Part shown: one piece after another, positions 1 to 10,974 of the stretch
How positions within the stretch are numbered: position 1 is the stretch's first letter
Layout: the number at the start of each line of letters is the position of its first letter
Assembly: GCF_009377235.1 (NCBI RefSeq)
Contig: NZ_VMNX01000073.1
Span: 1-39,574, forward strand
Reading direction: 5' to 3'
DNA length: 39,574 nucleotides
From: Streptomyces acidicola
GTDB taxonomy: Bacteria; Actinomycetota; Actinomycetes; Streptomycetales; Streptomycetaceae
The notes under the pieces: model-generated
What the model was told of the DNA's origin: nothing
Databases searched by the model: none
Seen by the model: the letters and a program-made list of their open reading frames with translations, nothing else
Position numbers and translations under genes: made by a program

Positions 1-67
1 GTGATGCCGTGCGGCCGGTCGTCGGGGGGTTCCTCGCCCCGCCGCCCCTACCCGTCCCATTCCCCAG

Positions 68-106
68 GGGCTCCGCCCCTTCGACTCCGCCGAGGGGGCG
101 GAGCCC
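68..106. terminator. Hairpin beyond the ispG 3' end
   Basis: The 12-base arms GGGCTCCGCCCC (68-79) and GGGGCGGAGCCC (95-106) are perfectly complementary, with a 15-base loop. The hairpin lies about 170 bases downstream of the ispG stop and has no T-run, which is usual for Streptomyces. A second, shorter hairpin lies nearer to ispG at 193-215 (8-base arms). Either could end ispG transcription; this is inferred from structure only. Confidence 0.5.
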
Positions 107-129
107 GTTTCGGGGGCCGGCCCCCGGAC

Positions 130-190
130 CCCCGCGCCTCAAACGCCGGAGGGGCTGGAACGTGCGAGGACGAGGCCGTTCAGGCCGACA
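130..190. repeat. Streptomyces-type dispersed intergenic repeat
   Basis: The stretch CTCAAACGCCGGAGGGGCTG, followed by GAGGACGAGGCCGTTCAGGC, resembles a short intergenic sequence that I remember occurring many times in Streptomyces genomes, usually next to gene ends. It lies in the 272-base non-coding stretch downstream of ispG. I see no credible gene in this stretch. The link to a repeat family is from memory and not tested. Confidence 0.4.
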
Positions 191-192
191 GC

Positions 193-215
193 GGGGGCTG
201 GGGGCGGCAGCCCCC
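193..215. terminator. Short hairpin after ispG
   Basis: GGGGGCTG (193-200) pairs with CAGCCCCC (208-215) around a 7-base loop, 57 bases past the ispG stop codon. This is the hairpin closest to the gene end and a plausible terminator without a U-tract. Confidence 0.45.
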
Positions 216-272
216 AGGGACGGGACGGGAAGAGTCGACCGGGGGCGCAACCAACCCGGTCGCAAGCGGAGC

Positions 273-1430
273 TCAGCCCGCCACCGACACCGACGGCTCG
301 CCCGACATGACGCCGGCCTTCTCCATCTCCTCGGCGATCTTCATCGCCTCCTCGATCAAGGTCTCGACGATCTTCGACTCGGGGACCGTCTTGATGACCT
401 CGCCCTTGACGAAGATCTGGCCCTTGCCGTTGCCGGACGCGACGCCGAGGTCGGCCTCGCGGGCCTCGCCGGGGCCGTTCACGACGCAGCCCATGACGGC
501 CACCCGGAGGGGGACCTCCATGCCGGTGAGGCCCGCGGTCACCTCCTCGGCGAGCTTGTAGACGTCGACCTGGGCACGCCCGCACGACGGGCAGGAGACG
601 ATCTCCAGGCCGCGCTGACGGAGGTTCAGGGATTCGAGGATCTGGTTGCCCACCTTGACCTCCTCCACCGGAGGGGCCGAGAGGGAGACGCGGATGGTGT
701 CGCCGATGCCCTCAGCGAGCAGCGCGCCGAACGCCACCGCCGACTTGATCGTGCCCTGGAAGGCCGGGCCGGCCTCCGTCACTCCCAGGTGGAGGGGGTA
801 CTCGCACTGGGCCGCGAGCTGCCGGTAGGCGTTGACCATCACCACGGGGTCGTTGTGCTTGACCGAGATCTTGATGTCCCGAAAGTCGTGTTCCTCGAAG
901 AGCGACGCCTCCCACAGAGCCGACTCGACCAGGGCCTCCGGAGTCGCCTTGCCGTACTTCTGCAGCAGCCGCCGGTCCAGCGAGCCCGCGTTGACACCGA
1001 TACGGATCGGCGTGCCGTGCTCCTTCGCGGCCCGCGCGATCTCCTTGACCTTGTCGTCGAACTGCTTGATGTTGCCGGGGTTGACGCGGACCGCCGCACA
1101 GCCCGCCTCGATCGCCGCGAACACGTACTTCGGCTGGAAGTGGATGTCCGCGATCACCGGGATCTGCGACTTCCGCGCGATCGTGGCGAGCGCGTCCGCG
1201 TCGTCCTGCGTCGGGCAGGCCACCCGCACGATCTGGCAGCCCGACGCGGTGAGCTCCGCGATCTGCTGCAGCGTGGCGCCGATGTCCGACGTACGCGTCG
1301 TGGTCATCGACTGCACCGATACCGGCGCGTCTCCGCCCACTGCCACGGACCCGACCATGATCTGCCGGCTCTTCCGGCGCTCGGCGAGCTTGGTCGGAAC
1401 GGACGGCATGCCGAGAGAAATCGCAGTCAT
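273..1430 (-). CDS. ispG: 4-hydroxy-3-methylbut-2-enyl diphosphate synthase (flavodoxin/ferredoxin dependent)
   Basis: This enzyme makes HMBPP from methylerythritol cyclodiphosphate in the MEP isoprenoid pathway; it is cytosolic and carries a 4Fe-4S cluster. The 385-residue protein has the usual length of the short bacterial form. The N-terminal two thirds form the TIM-barrel part (phrases such as SVQSMTTTRTSD and NPGNI). The cluster ligands are visible as C280-x-x-C283 and C315, followed by E322 in a CVVNGPGEA motif. The ATG at 1430 has no strong ribosome site, but the protein start matches the family. The rseP and dxr genes follow upstream on the same strand, an order I recall as conserved in Streptomyces; dxr acts in the same pathway. 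A 320-base gap separates ispG from rseP, so it may have its own promoter. Confidence 0.97.
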   Translation of the reverse strand: MTAISLGMPSVPTKLAERRKSRQIMVGSVAVGGDAPVSVQSMTTTRTSDIGATLQQIAELTASGCQIVRVACPTQDDADALATIARKSQIPVIADIHFQPKYVFAAIEAGCAAVRVNPGNIKQFDDKVKEIARAAKEHGTPIRIGVNAGSLDRRLLQKYGKATPEALVESALWEASLFEEHDFRDIKISVKHNDPVVMVNAYRQLAAQCEYPLHLGVTEAGPAFQGTIKSAVAFGALLAEGIGDTIRVSLSAPPVEEVKVGNQILESLNLRQRGLEIVSCPSCGRAQVDVYKLAEEVTAGLTGMEVPLRVAVMGCVVNGPGEAREADLGVASGNGKGQIFVKGEVIKTVPESKIVETLIEEAMKIAEEMEKAGVMSGEPSVSVAG

Positions 1431-1595
1431 CTGCTGTGCAACCCCAAGTTGTGGATCAGGATCCGGTCCCGTGAGCAGCGGGCTCCAGGCCCGAGATTAC
1501 GGCACTGACCCGAACGGAAGCACACGGCCGCCCAACGATCCGCCCAGCAGAAGGCTTCTCAACGGGGCGTGCCCTCCTCCTCATCTGCGGCGTAC

Positions 1596-1643
1596 AAGGA
1601 AACCGCCAAGGAAACCGCCATTGAAGCCGCCATTGAAGCCGCA
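1596..1643. repeat. Four 12-base tandem units in the ispG-rseP gap
   Basis: Two copies of AAGGAAACCGCC are followed by ATTGAAGCCGCC and ATTGAAGCCGCA. They sit in the 320-base gap between the rseP stop and the ispG start. I see no credible gene in this gap. The units are in register at 12 bases; their role is unknown, and they lie upstream of ispG where control sites would be expected. Confidence 0.6.
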
Positions 1644-1750
1644 CCTTTCACTCGCACGGGTTGGACGAGTGAAGGGCGCGGCACTCCGACCGGCAGTACG
1701 ACCTGCAGTACGACCCTATGTCGAAAATGGGCGGATTTATGGCTGGTTGG

Positions 1751-3055
1751 CTAGCTTATGCGGACCGGATTGACGACATCTGCGACCAGGACGAGCAAGG
1801 TGAAGCAGATGAAAATGCCGGCCACCACATAAGCCACCGGCATCAGCTTCGCCACGTCGAACGGGCCCGGGTCGGGACGGCGCAGCACCTTCGCCACGTT
1901 CCGGCGCAGTGCCTCCCACAGGGCCCCCGCGATGTGCCCGCCGTCGAGCGGGAGCAGCGGAAGCATGTTGAACAGGAAGAGCGAGAGGTTGAAGCCCGCC
2001 ACCAGCATCAGGAACGTGGCGAGCCGCTGGGTGGCCGGGATGTCCATCGTGGCGATCTCGCCGCCGACGCGGGCCGCGCCGACCACGCCCATGGGGGAGT
2101 CGGCCTCGCGCGGCCCGTCACCGAAGGCCGCGTCCCACAGGGCGGGGATCTTGGCGGGCAGGGAGATCAGCGACTCCACGCCGTTCTGCATCATGTCGCC
2201 CATGCGGTCCACGGACTGCGGGAAGGTCTGCGGGACGATGCCGCTGGCGGGTGTGAAGCCGAGGAAGCCGGCGGTCACGTACTGGCCCTCGACGTAGCCG
2301 CCGTTGCCGTCGGTCTTGCTGACCTGGTTCTTTATGAGGGTGGCGGTGAGGTCGAGCTGCTTGCCGTCGCGCTCGACGGTGAGGGTGACCTCCTTGCCGG
2401 GGTTGGCGCGGATGTCCTCCTGGAGGGTGGACCACTCCTTCACGGGGACGCCGTTGAAGGCGACGATCTTGTCCTTGGCCTTGAGGCCGGCCGCCTTGGC
2501 GGGCGCGGCCTGGTCGCCCTTCTCGCAGGTCGAGCGGTTCGCGCTGGCCTGGATGACGCAGTCCGAGACCTTGCCGACCGTGGTGGTCTGCATGTTGGTG
2601 CCGAACGTCATCATCACGCCGACGAAGATCACGACGGCGAGGATCAGGTTGGCGAACGGGCCCGCGAACATCACGATGACGCGCTTCCAGGGCTTGCGCG
2701 TGTAGAAGAGGCGGTTCTCGTCCCCGGGCTTGAGCTCCTCGTAGGCGGCCGCGCGGGCGTCCTCGATCATCCCGCGGAACGGCGACGTCGAGCGGGCCTC
2801 TATGCGGCCGTCCTTGCCGGGCGGGAACATGCCGATCATGCGGATGTAGCCGCCGAGCGGGATCGCCTTGATGCCGTACTCCGTCTCGCCCCGGTGGCGC
2901 GACCAGAGGGTGGGGCCGAAGCCCACCATGTACTGGGGCACGCGGATGCCGAAGAGCTTGGCGAACGACAGGTGGCCCAGCTCGTGCCACGCGATCGAGA
3001 TCCCCAGGCCGATCACGAAGACGACTATGCCGAGAATCGTCATCAGGGTGGTCAT
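1751..3055 (-). CDS. rseP: RseP/site-2 family intramembrane zinc metalloprotease
   Basis: This membrane protease cuts single-pass membrane substrates, typically anti-sigma factors, within the bilayer. The 434-residue protein begins with a hydrophobic segment carrying the zinc motif H24-E-L-G-H28, has a PDZ-like domain in the middle (KAAGLKAKDKIVAFNG), further membrane segments, and the late LDG motif in LPLLPLDGGHI that supplies the third metal ligand. The ATG at 3055 is chosen because it overlaps the dxr stop as ATGA and starts directly at the first membrane helix. Translational coupling to dxr is therefore likely. The physiological substrate cannot be read from the window; the anti-sigma role is family knowledge. 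Confidence 0.93.
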   Translation of the reverse strand: MTTLMTILGIVVFVIGLGISIAWHELGHLSFAKLFGIRVPQYMVGFGPTLWSRHRGETEYGIKAIPLGGYIRMIGMFPPGKDGRIEARSTSPFRGMIEDARAAAYEELKPGDENRLFYTRKPWKRVIVMFAGPFANLILAVVIFVGVMMTFGTNMQTTTVGKVSDCVIQASANRSTCEKGDQAAPAKAAGLKAKDKIVAFNGVPVKEWSTLQEDIRANPGKEVTLTVERDGKQLDLTATLIKNQVSKTDGNGGYVEGQYVTAGFLGFTPASGIVPQTFPQSVDRMGDMMQNGVESLISLPAKIPALWDAAFGDGPREADSPMGVVGAARVGGEIATMDIPATQRLATFLMLVAGFNLSLFLFNMLPLLPLDGGHIAGALWEALRRNVAKVLRRPDPGPFDVAKLMPVAYVVAGIFICFTLLVLVADVVNPVRIS

Positions 3056-4317
3056 GCACGCGCCTCCGCGGTGGTCCGCTCGGTCGAGGTGGCCTTGGTC
3101 AGTTCCCGGGCCCGGGCACGCGCCCAGGTCTCGGCTTCGAGGACGTCCGCCACGGTCAGGGAAGTTCCCGTTCCGGGTACGCCGTGTTCCTCGACGACCC
3201 GGGTGACCGTTTCCATGATCGCGTTGAACGGCAGGGTGCCGTTCAGGAACGCGTCGACACATTCCTCGTTGGCGGCATTGAACACCGCCGGGGCCGTGCC
3301 CGCGAGCTGTCCGACGTGGCGGGCGAGCCCGACAGAGGGGAACGCGTCAGTGTCGAGGGGGAAGAACTCCCAGGTGGACGCCTTGGTCCAGTCGAAGGCG
3401 GGGGCGGCGTCGGGGACGCGCTCCGGCCAGCCGAGGCCGATGGCGATGGGCCCGCGCATGTCGGGGGGCGTCGCCTGGGCCAGCGTTGATCCGTCCGTGA
3501 ACTCAACCATCGAGTGGACATACGACTGCGGATGCACGACCACCTCAATGCGTTCGAAGGGAATGTCGTACAGCAGGTGTGCCTCGATGACTTCGAGGCC
3601 CTTGTTGACGAGCGTCGCCGAGTTCACGGTGATCACCGGTCCCATGGCCCAGGTCGGGTGCGCGAGGGCGTCCGCCGGGGTGACGTTCGCCAGCTCCGCC
3701 TTGGTACGGCCCCGGAACGGGCCCCCGGAGGCGGTGACGACCAGCTTGCGCACATCGGCACGGGTGCCGGCGGCGAGGGCTTGGAACAGGGCGGCGTGCT
3801 CGGAGTCGACCGGGATGATCTGGCCCGGCTTGGCCAGCGCCTTCACCAGCGGGCCGCCGACGATGAGCGACTCCTTGTTGGCGAGCGCGAGCGTGCGGCC
3901 CGCCTCCAGGGCGGCCAGGGTGGGTGCGAGGCCGATGGAGCCGGTGATGCCGTTGAGCACGGTGTGGCAGTCGGAGGCGGCGAGCTGGGTGGCGGCGTCC
4001 GGGCCCGCGAGGATCTCAGGGAGCGGCTCGGTGCCGTACTGGCCCCTCAGGGCCTCCTTCAGCGCGGGGACGGCGTCCTCGCGGGCGACGCCGACCGTCC
4101 GGACCCGTAGCCGGTACGCCTGCTCGGCCAGCAGCCCCACCCTCCCTCCGGCGGCCAGGAGCCCGGTGACACGGAACCTGTCCGGGTTGCGCAGGACGAG
4201 GTCGATGGCCTGGGTGCCGATCGAACCGGTCGATCCGAGGACGACGACATCCCGGACCCCGGCGACGGGGTCGAAGACGAGATGCGGATCGGCGAGAGGG
4301 GCTGGACTGTCGGTCAT
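3052..4317 (-). CDS. dxr: 1-deoxy-D-xylulose 5-phosphate reductoisomerase
   Basis: DXR converts deoxyxylulose phosphate to methylerythritol phosphate with NADPH, the first committed MEP step. The 421-residue product shows the dinucleotide-binding loop VVLGSTGSIGTQ near residues 23-34, the metal and substrate motif VDSEHAALFQ, and the substrate loop TASGGPFRG, all typical. The ATG at 4317 follows a run of G bases; an in-frame start 23 codons upstream cannot be excluded, but the family does not need it. Its stop overlaps the rseP start by four bases. With ispG it supplies two MEP enzymes within 4 kb. Confidence 0.95.
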   Translation of the reverse strand: MTDSPAPLADPHLVFDPVAGVRDVVVLGSTGSIGTQAIDLVLRNPDRFRVTGLLAAGGRVGLLAEQAYRLRVRTVGVAREDAVPALKEALRGQYGTEPLPEILAGPDAATQLAASDCHTVLNGITGSIGLAPTLAALEAGRTLALANKESLIVGGPLVKALAKPGQIIPVDSEHAALFQALAAGTRADVRKLVVTASGGPFRGRTKAELANVTPADALAHPTWAMGPVITVNSATLVNKGLEVIEAHLLYDIPFERIEVVVHPQSYVHSMVEFTDGSTLAQATPPDMRGPIAIGLGWPERVPDAAPAFDWTKASTWEFFPLDTDAFPSVGLARHVGQLAGTAPAVFNAANEECVDAFLNGTLPFNAIMETVTRVVEEHGVPGTGTSLTVADVLEAETWARARARELTKATSTERTTAEARA

Positions 4318-4504
4318 CCCCCCATTGTGGCCGCACACGGCGCCCGGCCGGACAGCGCGTCGGGCTGCCGGCTCCCTTAGCACCATGTCTCATCCGACAG
4401 AGCCATAGAGCCGTTTGTGAAGCACATGTGAAGTCGAGGTGATATCGCTGCTGTCCTGATCGGCGTACGGCCGGTCAGCAGGACGACATCTGGGGGGATT
4501 TTCC

Positions 4505-4624
4505 ATGCGCAGAGGGATACGCGCCGCGCTGCCCGCGCTCGCCGGAGCGGTGGCTCTGACGGAGACACTGCTGAGCACGCCGGCCGAGGCGGCCGGCGGC
4601 ACACGTACACCTTCCGGGATTTGA
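4505..4624 (+). pseudogene. Truncated start of a secreted-protein gene
   Basis: A GGGGGGATT stretch at 4492-4500 precedes an ATG that opens 39 codons with a clear Sec signal-peptide shape: two arginines, an alanine/leucine-rich core and an AEA-A type cleavage site near residue 30. The frame ends after RTPSGI at a TGA supplied by TTGAAC, exactly where the IS200/IS605-like end seems to begin. The simplest reading is a larger exported protein cut by insertion or deletion, leaving only its leader. It could also be a small secreted peptide. The rest of the gene is not found on the other side of the scar. Confidence 0.5.
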
Positions 4625-4830
4625 ACCCTCCCCCCAGCTGAACTGAAGCAGGGAGATTCCTGGCTCAGGAAGCCTCACAGACCAGCGGCCTGAGAGGTCT
4701 TACTCCCTCGACACCAGCCGGGACGGAACCTGCCCGGTTTGTTGAGCAAAGCTCGGCAGTGCCGTCTTGGTTCTCGATCGGCACAGTGTGCACGCTTGGT
4801 TCTCGCAACGCACGATAGCACCTTACCCGA
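4621..4830 (-). mobile_element. Putative IS200/IS605-type right-end remnant with omega-RNA-like tail
   Basis: Read on the minus strand, the sequence contains GGAATCTCCC, then CTTCAG within a loop, then GGGGGGAG and GGTTCAA. The CTCCC and GGGAG arms can pair. This order closely follows the right-end pattern I remember for IS605/IS1341 elements, where the same DNA encodes the guide-RNA scaffold of TnpB. A minus-strand open frame ending at 4665 could be the last part of tnpB, but I cannot confirm TnpB motifs. The outer end would be at 4620/4621; the inner limit is uncertain, and the rest of the element appears lost before secA. No intact transposase is present. Confidence 0.45.
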
Positions 4831-4878
4831 CCGTATGGCGGTCTTTCGCCCTGGAGGCGAAACCCCGCCCCCCGCCTC

Positions 4879-7629
<2,751 letters not shown>

Positions 7630-7660
7630 TGTCCGAACCCCCAACCACCAGGAGAAAGAA

Positions 7661-8458
7661 TCACGTGTTCCGTTCCGGGGAGTTCCCGGGTTTTGGTTTA
7701 CCTGCTGCCGCGTCCGCGACGTCTTCCGTGGCGCCCACGTCCATTGTGTCCGCAGTCGCGGCGTCTGCACCCATGACGTCCGAGCCCACGGCATCTGAGC
7801 TCACGACGTCTGAACCCACGACGTCTGAACCCATCGCATCCGTGCCCATGACGTCCGCGGCCACGACGTCCGCGTCCATGGCGTCCGCGTCCATGGCGTC
7901 CGCGTCCATGGCGTCCGCGTCCATGGCGTCCGCGTCCATGGCGTCCGCGTCCATGGCGTCCGCGTCCATGGCGTCCGCGTCCATGGCGTCCGTGAGCATC
8001 CGGATCCAGTGGTTCGCCCGCTGGAGAATGCGGACACCCTGCTGGTTCGCCGTGATCACCTCGCGCAGCACGGGGTCCTTGACCACGTCGAGCGCGCCGC
8101 GGAAGAGCTGCTGGATCACCGGACGCTCGCCCGGCAGCCCGGCGTCCAGCAGCGCGTCCACGTCGTGCGGATCGATCCTGCGCACGTGTACGGCGTCGAA
8201 GCCGGTCACGGGCGGCCTCGTCTCCTCGTCGACGACGGCCAGCGCGCACTCGTTGAGCAGTACGGCCAGGGCGTCCCGGTGGGTCTCGAAGGACTCCGGG
8301 TCCGCCATGCGCAGCTTCTCGGCCATCGGCAGCACTTCGTCCCGGACCGCCCGCAGCGCCCGTACGCGATCCGTCTGAAGGAGATACCCCCAGGCCTCGC
8401 GCCGGGCATACGTCAGCTGGACGGAAATTGCGTGACTGTCCCCGATTCCATGGCGCAT
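7661..8458 (-). CDS. Unknown protein with C-terminal five-residue repeats, upstream of secA
   Basis: I do not recognise this 265-residue protein. Residues 1-155 look like a soluble, mostly helical globular domain rich in charged residues, with no signal peptide or membrane helix. From about residue 156 the chain becomes a register of roughly 17 five-residue units of the form (T/S/A)-D-x-(M/V/A)-x: eight near-identical units encoded by a DNA tandem repeat, then about nine degenerate ones such as ADVMG and SDVVG. The pattern loosely resembles pentapeptide-repeat consensus, but the central Leu/Phe is replaced by Ala/Val. The ATG at 8458 follows GGGGACGACAG, a fair ribosome site. It is the first gene of a probable two-gene unit with secA, so a role as SecA partner or substrate is possible but unproven. 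Confidence 0.75.
   Translation of the reverse strand: MRHGIGDSHAISVQLTYARREAWGYLLQTDRVRALRAVRDEVLPMAEKLRMADPESFETHRDALAVLLNECALAVVDEETRPPVTGFDAVHVRRIDPHDVDALLDAGLPGERPVIQQLFRGALDVVKDPVLREVITANQQGVRILQRANHWIRMLTDAMDADAMDADAMDADAMDADAMDADAMDADAMDADAMDADVVAADVMGTDAMGSDVVGSDVVSSDAVGSDVMGADAATADTMDVGATEDVADAAAGKPKPGNSPERNT
7875..7994. repeat. Eight 15-base tandem units inside the unknown gene
   Basis: TCCATGGCGTCCGCG is repeated in perfect register from 7875; the last unit (7980-7994) has two changes. Each unit encodes DAMDA on the minus strand, so changes in copy number keep the reading frame. Units further into the C-terminus are diverged, which suggests old expansion followed by a recent one. 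Confidence 0.95.
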
Positions 8459-8484
8459 CTGTCGTCCCCGTTCGCCTTCCGTCC

Positions 8485-8513
8485 ATTGTTGACGCGAGAT
8501 TTTCGAGCGGCAA
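8485..8513 (-). promoter_or_regulatory. Candidate promoter of the unknown gene-secA unit
   Basis: On the minus strand TTGCCG (8508-8513) is followed after 17 bases by AACAAT (8485-8490), a fair match to the main sigma factor consensus. Transcription would start near 8478, about 20 bases before the ATG at 8458. It lies in the 139-base gap after the acyl-CoA dehydrogenase gene. Confidence 0.4.
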
Positions 8514-8597
8514 GCAGCGGAATGACGACGGGGACGGCAGTGAATTCCTGGGAGGAATATCGAGGGACGGGACATGGGGTGCTTCAGCGACGGGGTG

Positions 8598-10547
8598 CTA
8601 GCGGATGGGACGGTGGACGTTCTCCCGGCGGGACGGTCCGGGGGTTGCGTCGGCGATCCACGGGCCCTCGCCGGACGGGTCGATCACGCCCTGCTCCAGC
8701 CACTCGTACGTGCCCGACAGGACGCCCTTGACGACCTTGCGGTCCAGGTCATCGGTGTTGGTCCACAGGCGGGCGAAGAGTTCGTCGACGCGGACGCGGG
8801 ACTGGCGGCAGAAGGCGTCGGCGAGCTGGTAGGCCTCGCGGCCGTGGTCGCCGGTGGTGCGCAGGTGCTCGGCACGTACGCAGGCCGCACTCATCGCGAA
8901 CAGTTCGGCGCCGATGTCGACGATCCGGCCCAGGAAGCCCTGCTTGGTCTCCATCCGGCCCTGCCAGCGGGACATGGCGTAGAAGGTGGAACGGGCCAGC
9001 TTGCGAGCGCTGCGCTCGACGTGACGGAGGTGGCCGGAGAGGTCGACGTGGCCCGCGGGGTGGAAGTCGCCGTACGCGCGCGGGAGCTGGCCCGCGCCCG
9101 CGACGAGCTTGGGCAGCCACTTGGCGTAGAACACGCCGGCGTTCGCGCCCGCCTTCGCCTTGTCGGAGAGGGACTTCTCCGGGTCGATGAGGTCGCCCGC
9201 CACGGACAGGTGGGCGTCGACGGCCTCGCGCGCGATCAGCAGGTGCATGATCTCGGTGGAGCCCTCGAAGATGCGGTTGATGCGCAGGTCACGCAGGATC
9301 TGCTCGGCGGGGACGCCGCGCTCGCCGCGGGCCATCAGCGACGCGGCGGTCTCGAAGCCGCGGCCGCCGCGGATCTGGACCAGCTCGTCGGCCATCAGGC
9401 AGCCCATCTCGGAGCCGTACAGCTTGGCGAGGGCGGCCTCGATGCGGATGTCGTTGCGGTCCTCGTCGGCCATCTGCGAGGACAGGTCCACGACGGCCTC
9501 CAGCGCGAAGGTCGTGGCGGCGATGAAGGCGATCTTCGAGCCGACCGCCTCGTGCAGTCCGACCGGCCTGCCCCACTGCTCGCGGGCGCCCGACCACTCG
9601 CGGGCGATCTTCAGGCACCACTTGCCCGCGCCGACGCACATGGCGGGCAGGGAGAGACGGCCGGTGTTCAGCGTGGTGAGGGCGATCTTCAGGCCGGCGC
9701 CCTCGGGGCCGATGCGGTTGGCGGCCGGGACGCGGACCTGGTGGAAGCGGGTCACGCCGTTCTCCAGGCCGCGCAGGCCCATGAAGGCGTTGCGGTTCTC
9801 GACGGTGATGCCCTCCGAGGCGGCCTCGACGACGAAGGCGGTGATCCCGCCCTTGTGGCCCTCGGACTTCGGTACGCGGGCCATGACGACGAGGAGGTCG
9901 GCGACCACTCCGTTGGTGGTCCACAGCTTCACCCCGTCGAGGACGTAGCCGTCCCCCTCCGGTACGGCGGTCGTGGCGAGGCGGGCCGGGTCCGAGCCCA
10001 CGTCCGGCTCGGTCAGCAGGAAGGCGGAGATGTCGGTGCGGGCGCAGCGCGGCAGGAACGTGTCCTTCTGCTCCTGGGTGCCGAACAACTTCAGCGGCTG
10101 CGGTACGCCGATCGACTGATGCGCGGAGAGCAGGGCGCCGACCGCGGGGCTCGCGGAGCCGACGAGGGCGAGCGCCTTGTTGTAGTACACCTGGGTGAGG
10201 CCGAGGCCGCCGTACTTCGTGTCGATCTTCATGCCGAGGGCGCCGAGCTCCTTGAGCCCGTCGATGACGGCGTCGGGGATCTGTGCGTCGCGCTCGATGA
10301 CGGACGAGTCGATCTTCGTCTCGCAGAAGTCACGCAGCTTTTCGAGGAACTCCTCGCCGCGCTGCGCGTCCTGGTCGGCGGGCATCGGGTGCGGGTGGAT
10401 CAGGTCGAGCCGGAAGCGGCCGAGGAAGAGCTCCTTGGCGAAGCTGGGCTTGCGCCAGTCCTGCTCACGGGCTGCCTCCGCCACCTGGCGGGCCTCGCGC
10501 TCGGTCACGGCGGGTCGGGGGGAAGGGGAAGCGGGTGCTGCGGACAT
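8598..10547 (-). CDS. Acyl-CoA dehydrogenase, long (very-long-chain type) form
   Basis: This FAD enzyme introduces the alpha-beta double bond into acyl-CoA during fatty-acid oxidation. The 649-residue product is much longer than the common 380-residue form; the extra C-terminal 200 residues resemble the layout of very-long-chain acyl-CoA dehydrogenases. Visible motifs are the FAD/substrate loop FLLTEPDVGSDPA, the LWTTNG strand, and RIFEGSTEI, whose glutamate sits where the catalytic base lies in this subgroup. The ATG at 10547 has GAGGTGAG just upstream, so it is preferred over the GTG three codons earlier. It faces away from the lacI gene across a 460-base gap. Its chain-length preference cannot be judged here. 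Confidence 0.9.
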   Translation of the reverse strand: MSAAPASPSPRPAVTEREARQVAEAAREQDWRKPSFAKELFLGRFRLDLIHPHPMPADQDAQRGEEFLEKLRDFCETKIDSSVIERDAQIPDAVIDGLKELGALGMKIDTKYGGLGLTQVYYNKALALVGSASPAVGALLSAHQSIGVPQPLKLFGTQEQKDTFLPRCARTDISAFLLTEPDVGSDPARLATTAVPEGDGYVLDGVKLWTTNGVVADLLVVMARVPKSEGHKGGITAFVVEAASEGITVENRNAFMGLRGLENGVTRFHQVRVPAANRIGPEGAGLKIALTTLNTGRLSLPAMCVGAGKWCLKIAREWSGAREQWGRPVGLHEAVGSKIAFIAATTFALEAVVDLSSQMADEDRNDIRIEAALAKLYGSEMGCLMADELVQIRGGRGFETAASLMARGERGVPAEQILRDLRINRIFEGSTEIMHLLIAREAVDAHLSVAGDLIDPEKSLSDKAKAGANAGVFYAKWLPKLVAGAGQLPRAYGDFHPAGHVDLSGHLRHVERSARKLARSTFYAMSRWQGRMETKQGFLGRIVDIGAELFAMSAACVRAEHLRTTGDHGREAYQLADAFCRQSRVRVDELFARLWTNTDDLDRKVVKGVLSGTYEWLEQGVIDPSGEGPWIADATPGPSRRENVHRPIR

Positions 10548-10885
10548 GAGGCTCACCTCGCCGCGAATAGGGATCTTGGGGCAGGTCCTTACTGACCGGT
10601 GCTACTCGATCGTATGTACCCGATTCCGGTCACCCTCACCAGTCCTGGCGCAGCGACCAGCCCAACGCCGGACCGTTGGCGCGCGCCCCTTCCCTGGCCG
10701 CTGGTCCCGCGCGACGACACCGCCGGGCACCCCCGCCGCTCCATGGGCTCCATGGCCCGTACGGGCCGCTCGTGGTAGGCAGAGGGCCCGCCCCGGGAGC
10801 GGCGCTCCGGGGCGAACCGGCGCACCCGGACCGTCACCCGGACTATCACCCGGACCCTGTGGACGCCCGCACTCCCGAAAGTCCG

Positions 10886-10903
10886 TGTCGAAGCGCTTCG
10901 ACA
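10886..10903. promoter_or_regulatory. LacI-type operator A1 (18-base perfect palindrome)
   Basis: TGTCGAAGCGCTTCGACA is fully self-complementary with the central CG step typical of LacI-family sites. It lies just upstream of the predicted lacI promoter. The inner 14 bases recur exactly at 33892 and 34074. Confidence 0.85.
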
Positions 10904-10908
10904 ACCTA

Positions 10909-10937
10909 TGGACACCCACTCACCGTCAAGCTACTGT
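10909..10937 (+). promoter_or_regulatory. Predicted promoter of the first lacI gene
   Basis: TGGACA (10909-10914) and TACTGT (10932-10937) are separated by exactly 17 bases, a good vegetative-type promoter. Transcription would start near 10944. Operator A1 ends five bases before the -35 box and operator A2 lies about 30 bases past the start, which fits autoregulation. Confidence 0.6.
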
Positions 10938-10974
10938 CGAGCCGTCCTCACTCGTCATTGCCCGCAGCGCGCAC

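Noticed and set aside
4605..4665. tRNA-like GGGTTCAAATCCC on the minus strand
   Set aside because: It resembles a T-arm, but the stem pairs only three bases, the acceptor arms do not match and no anticodon arm can be placed; an IS end fits better.
7875..8000. Regular repeats as a CRISPR array
   Set aside because: The 15-base units are contiguous without spacers and lie inside a coding frame with matching amino-acid repeats.
8598..8700. Acyl-CoA dehydrogenase as part of the secA unit
   Set aside because: It is on the same strand, but a 139-base gap with its own promoter candidate separates it from the unknown gene.
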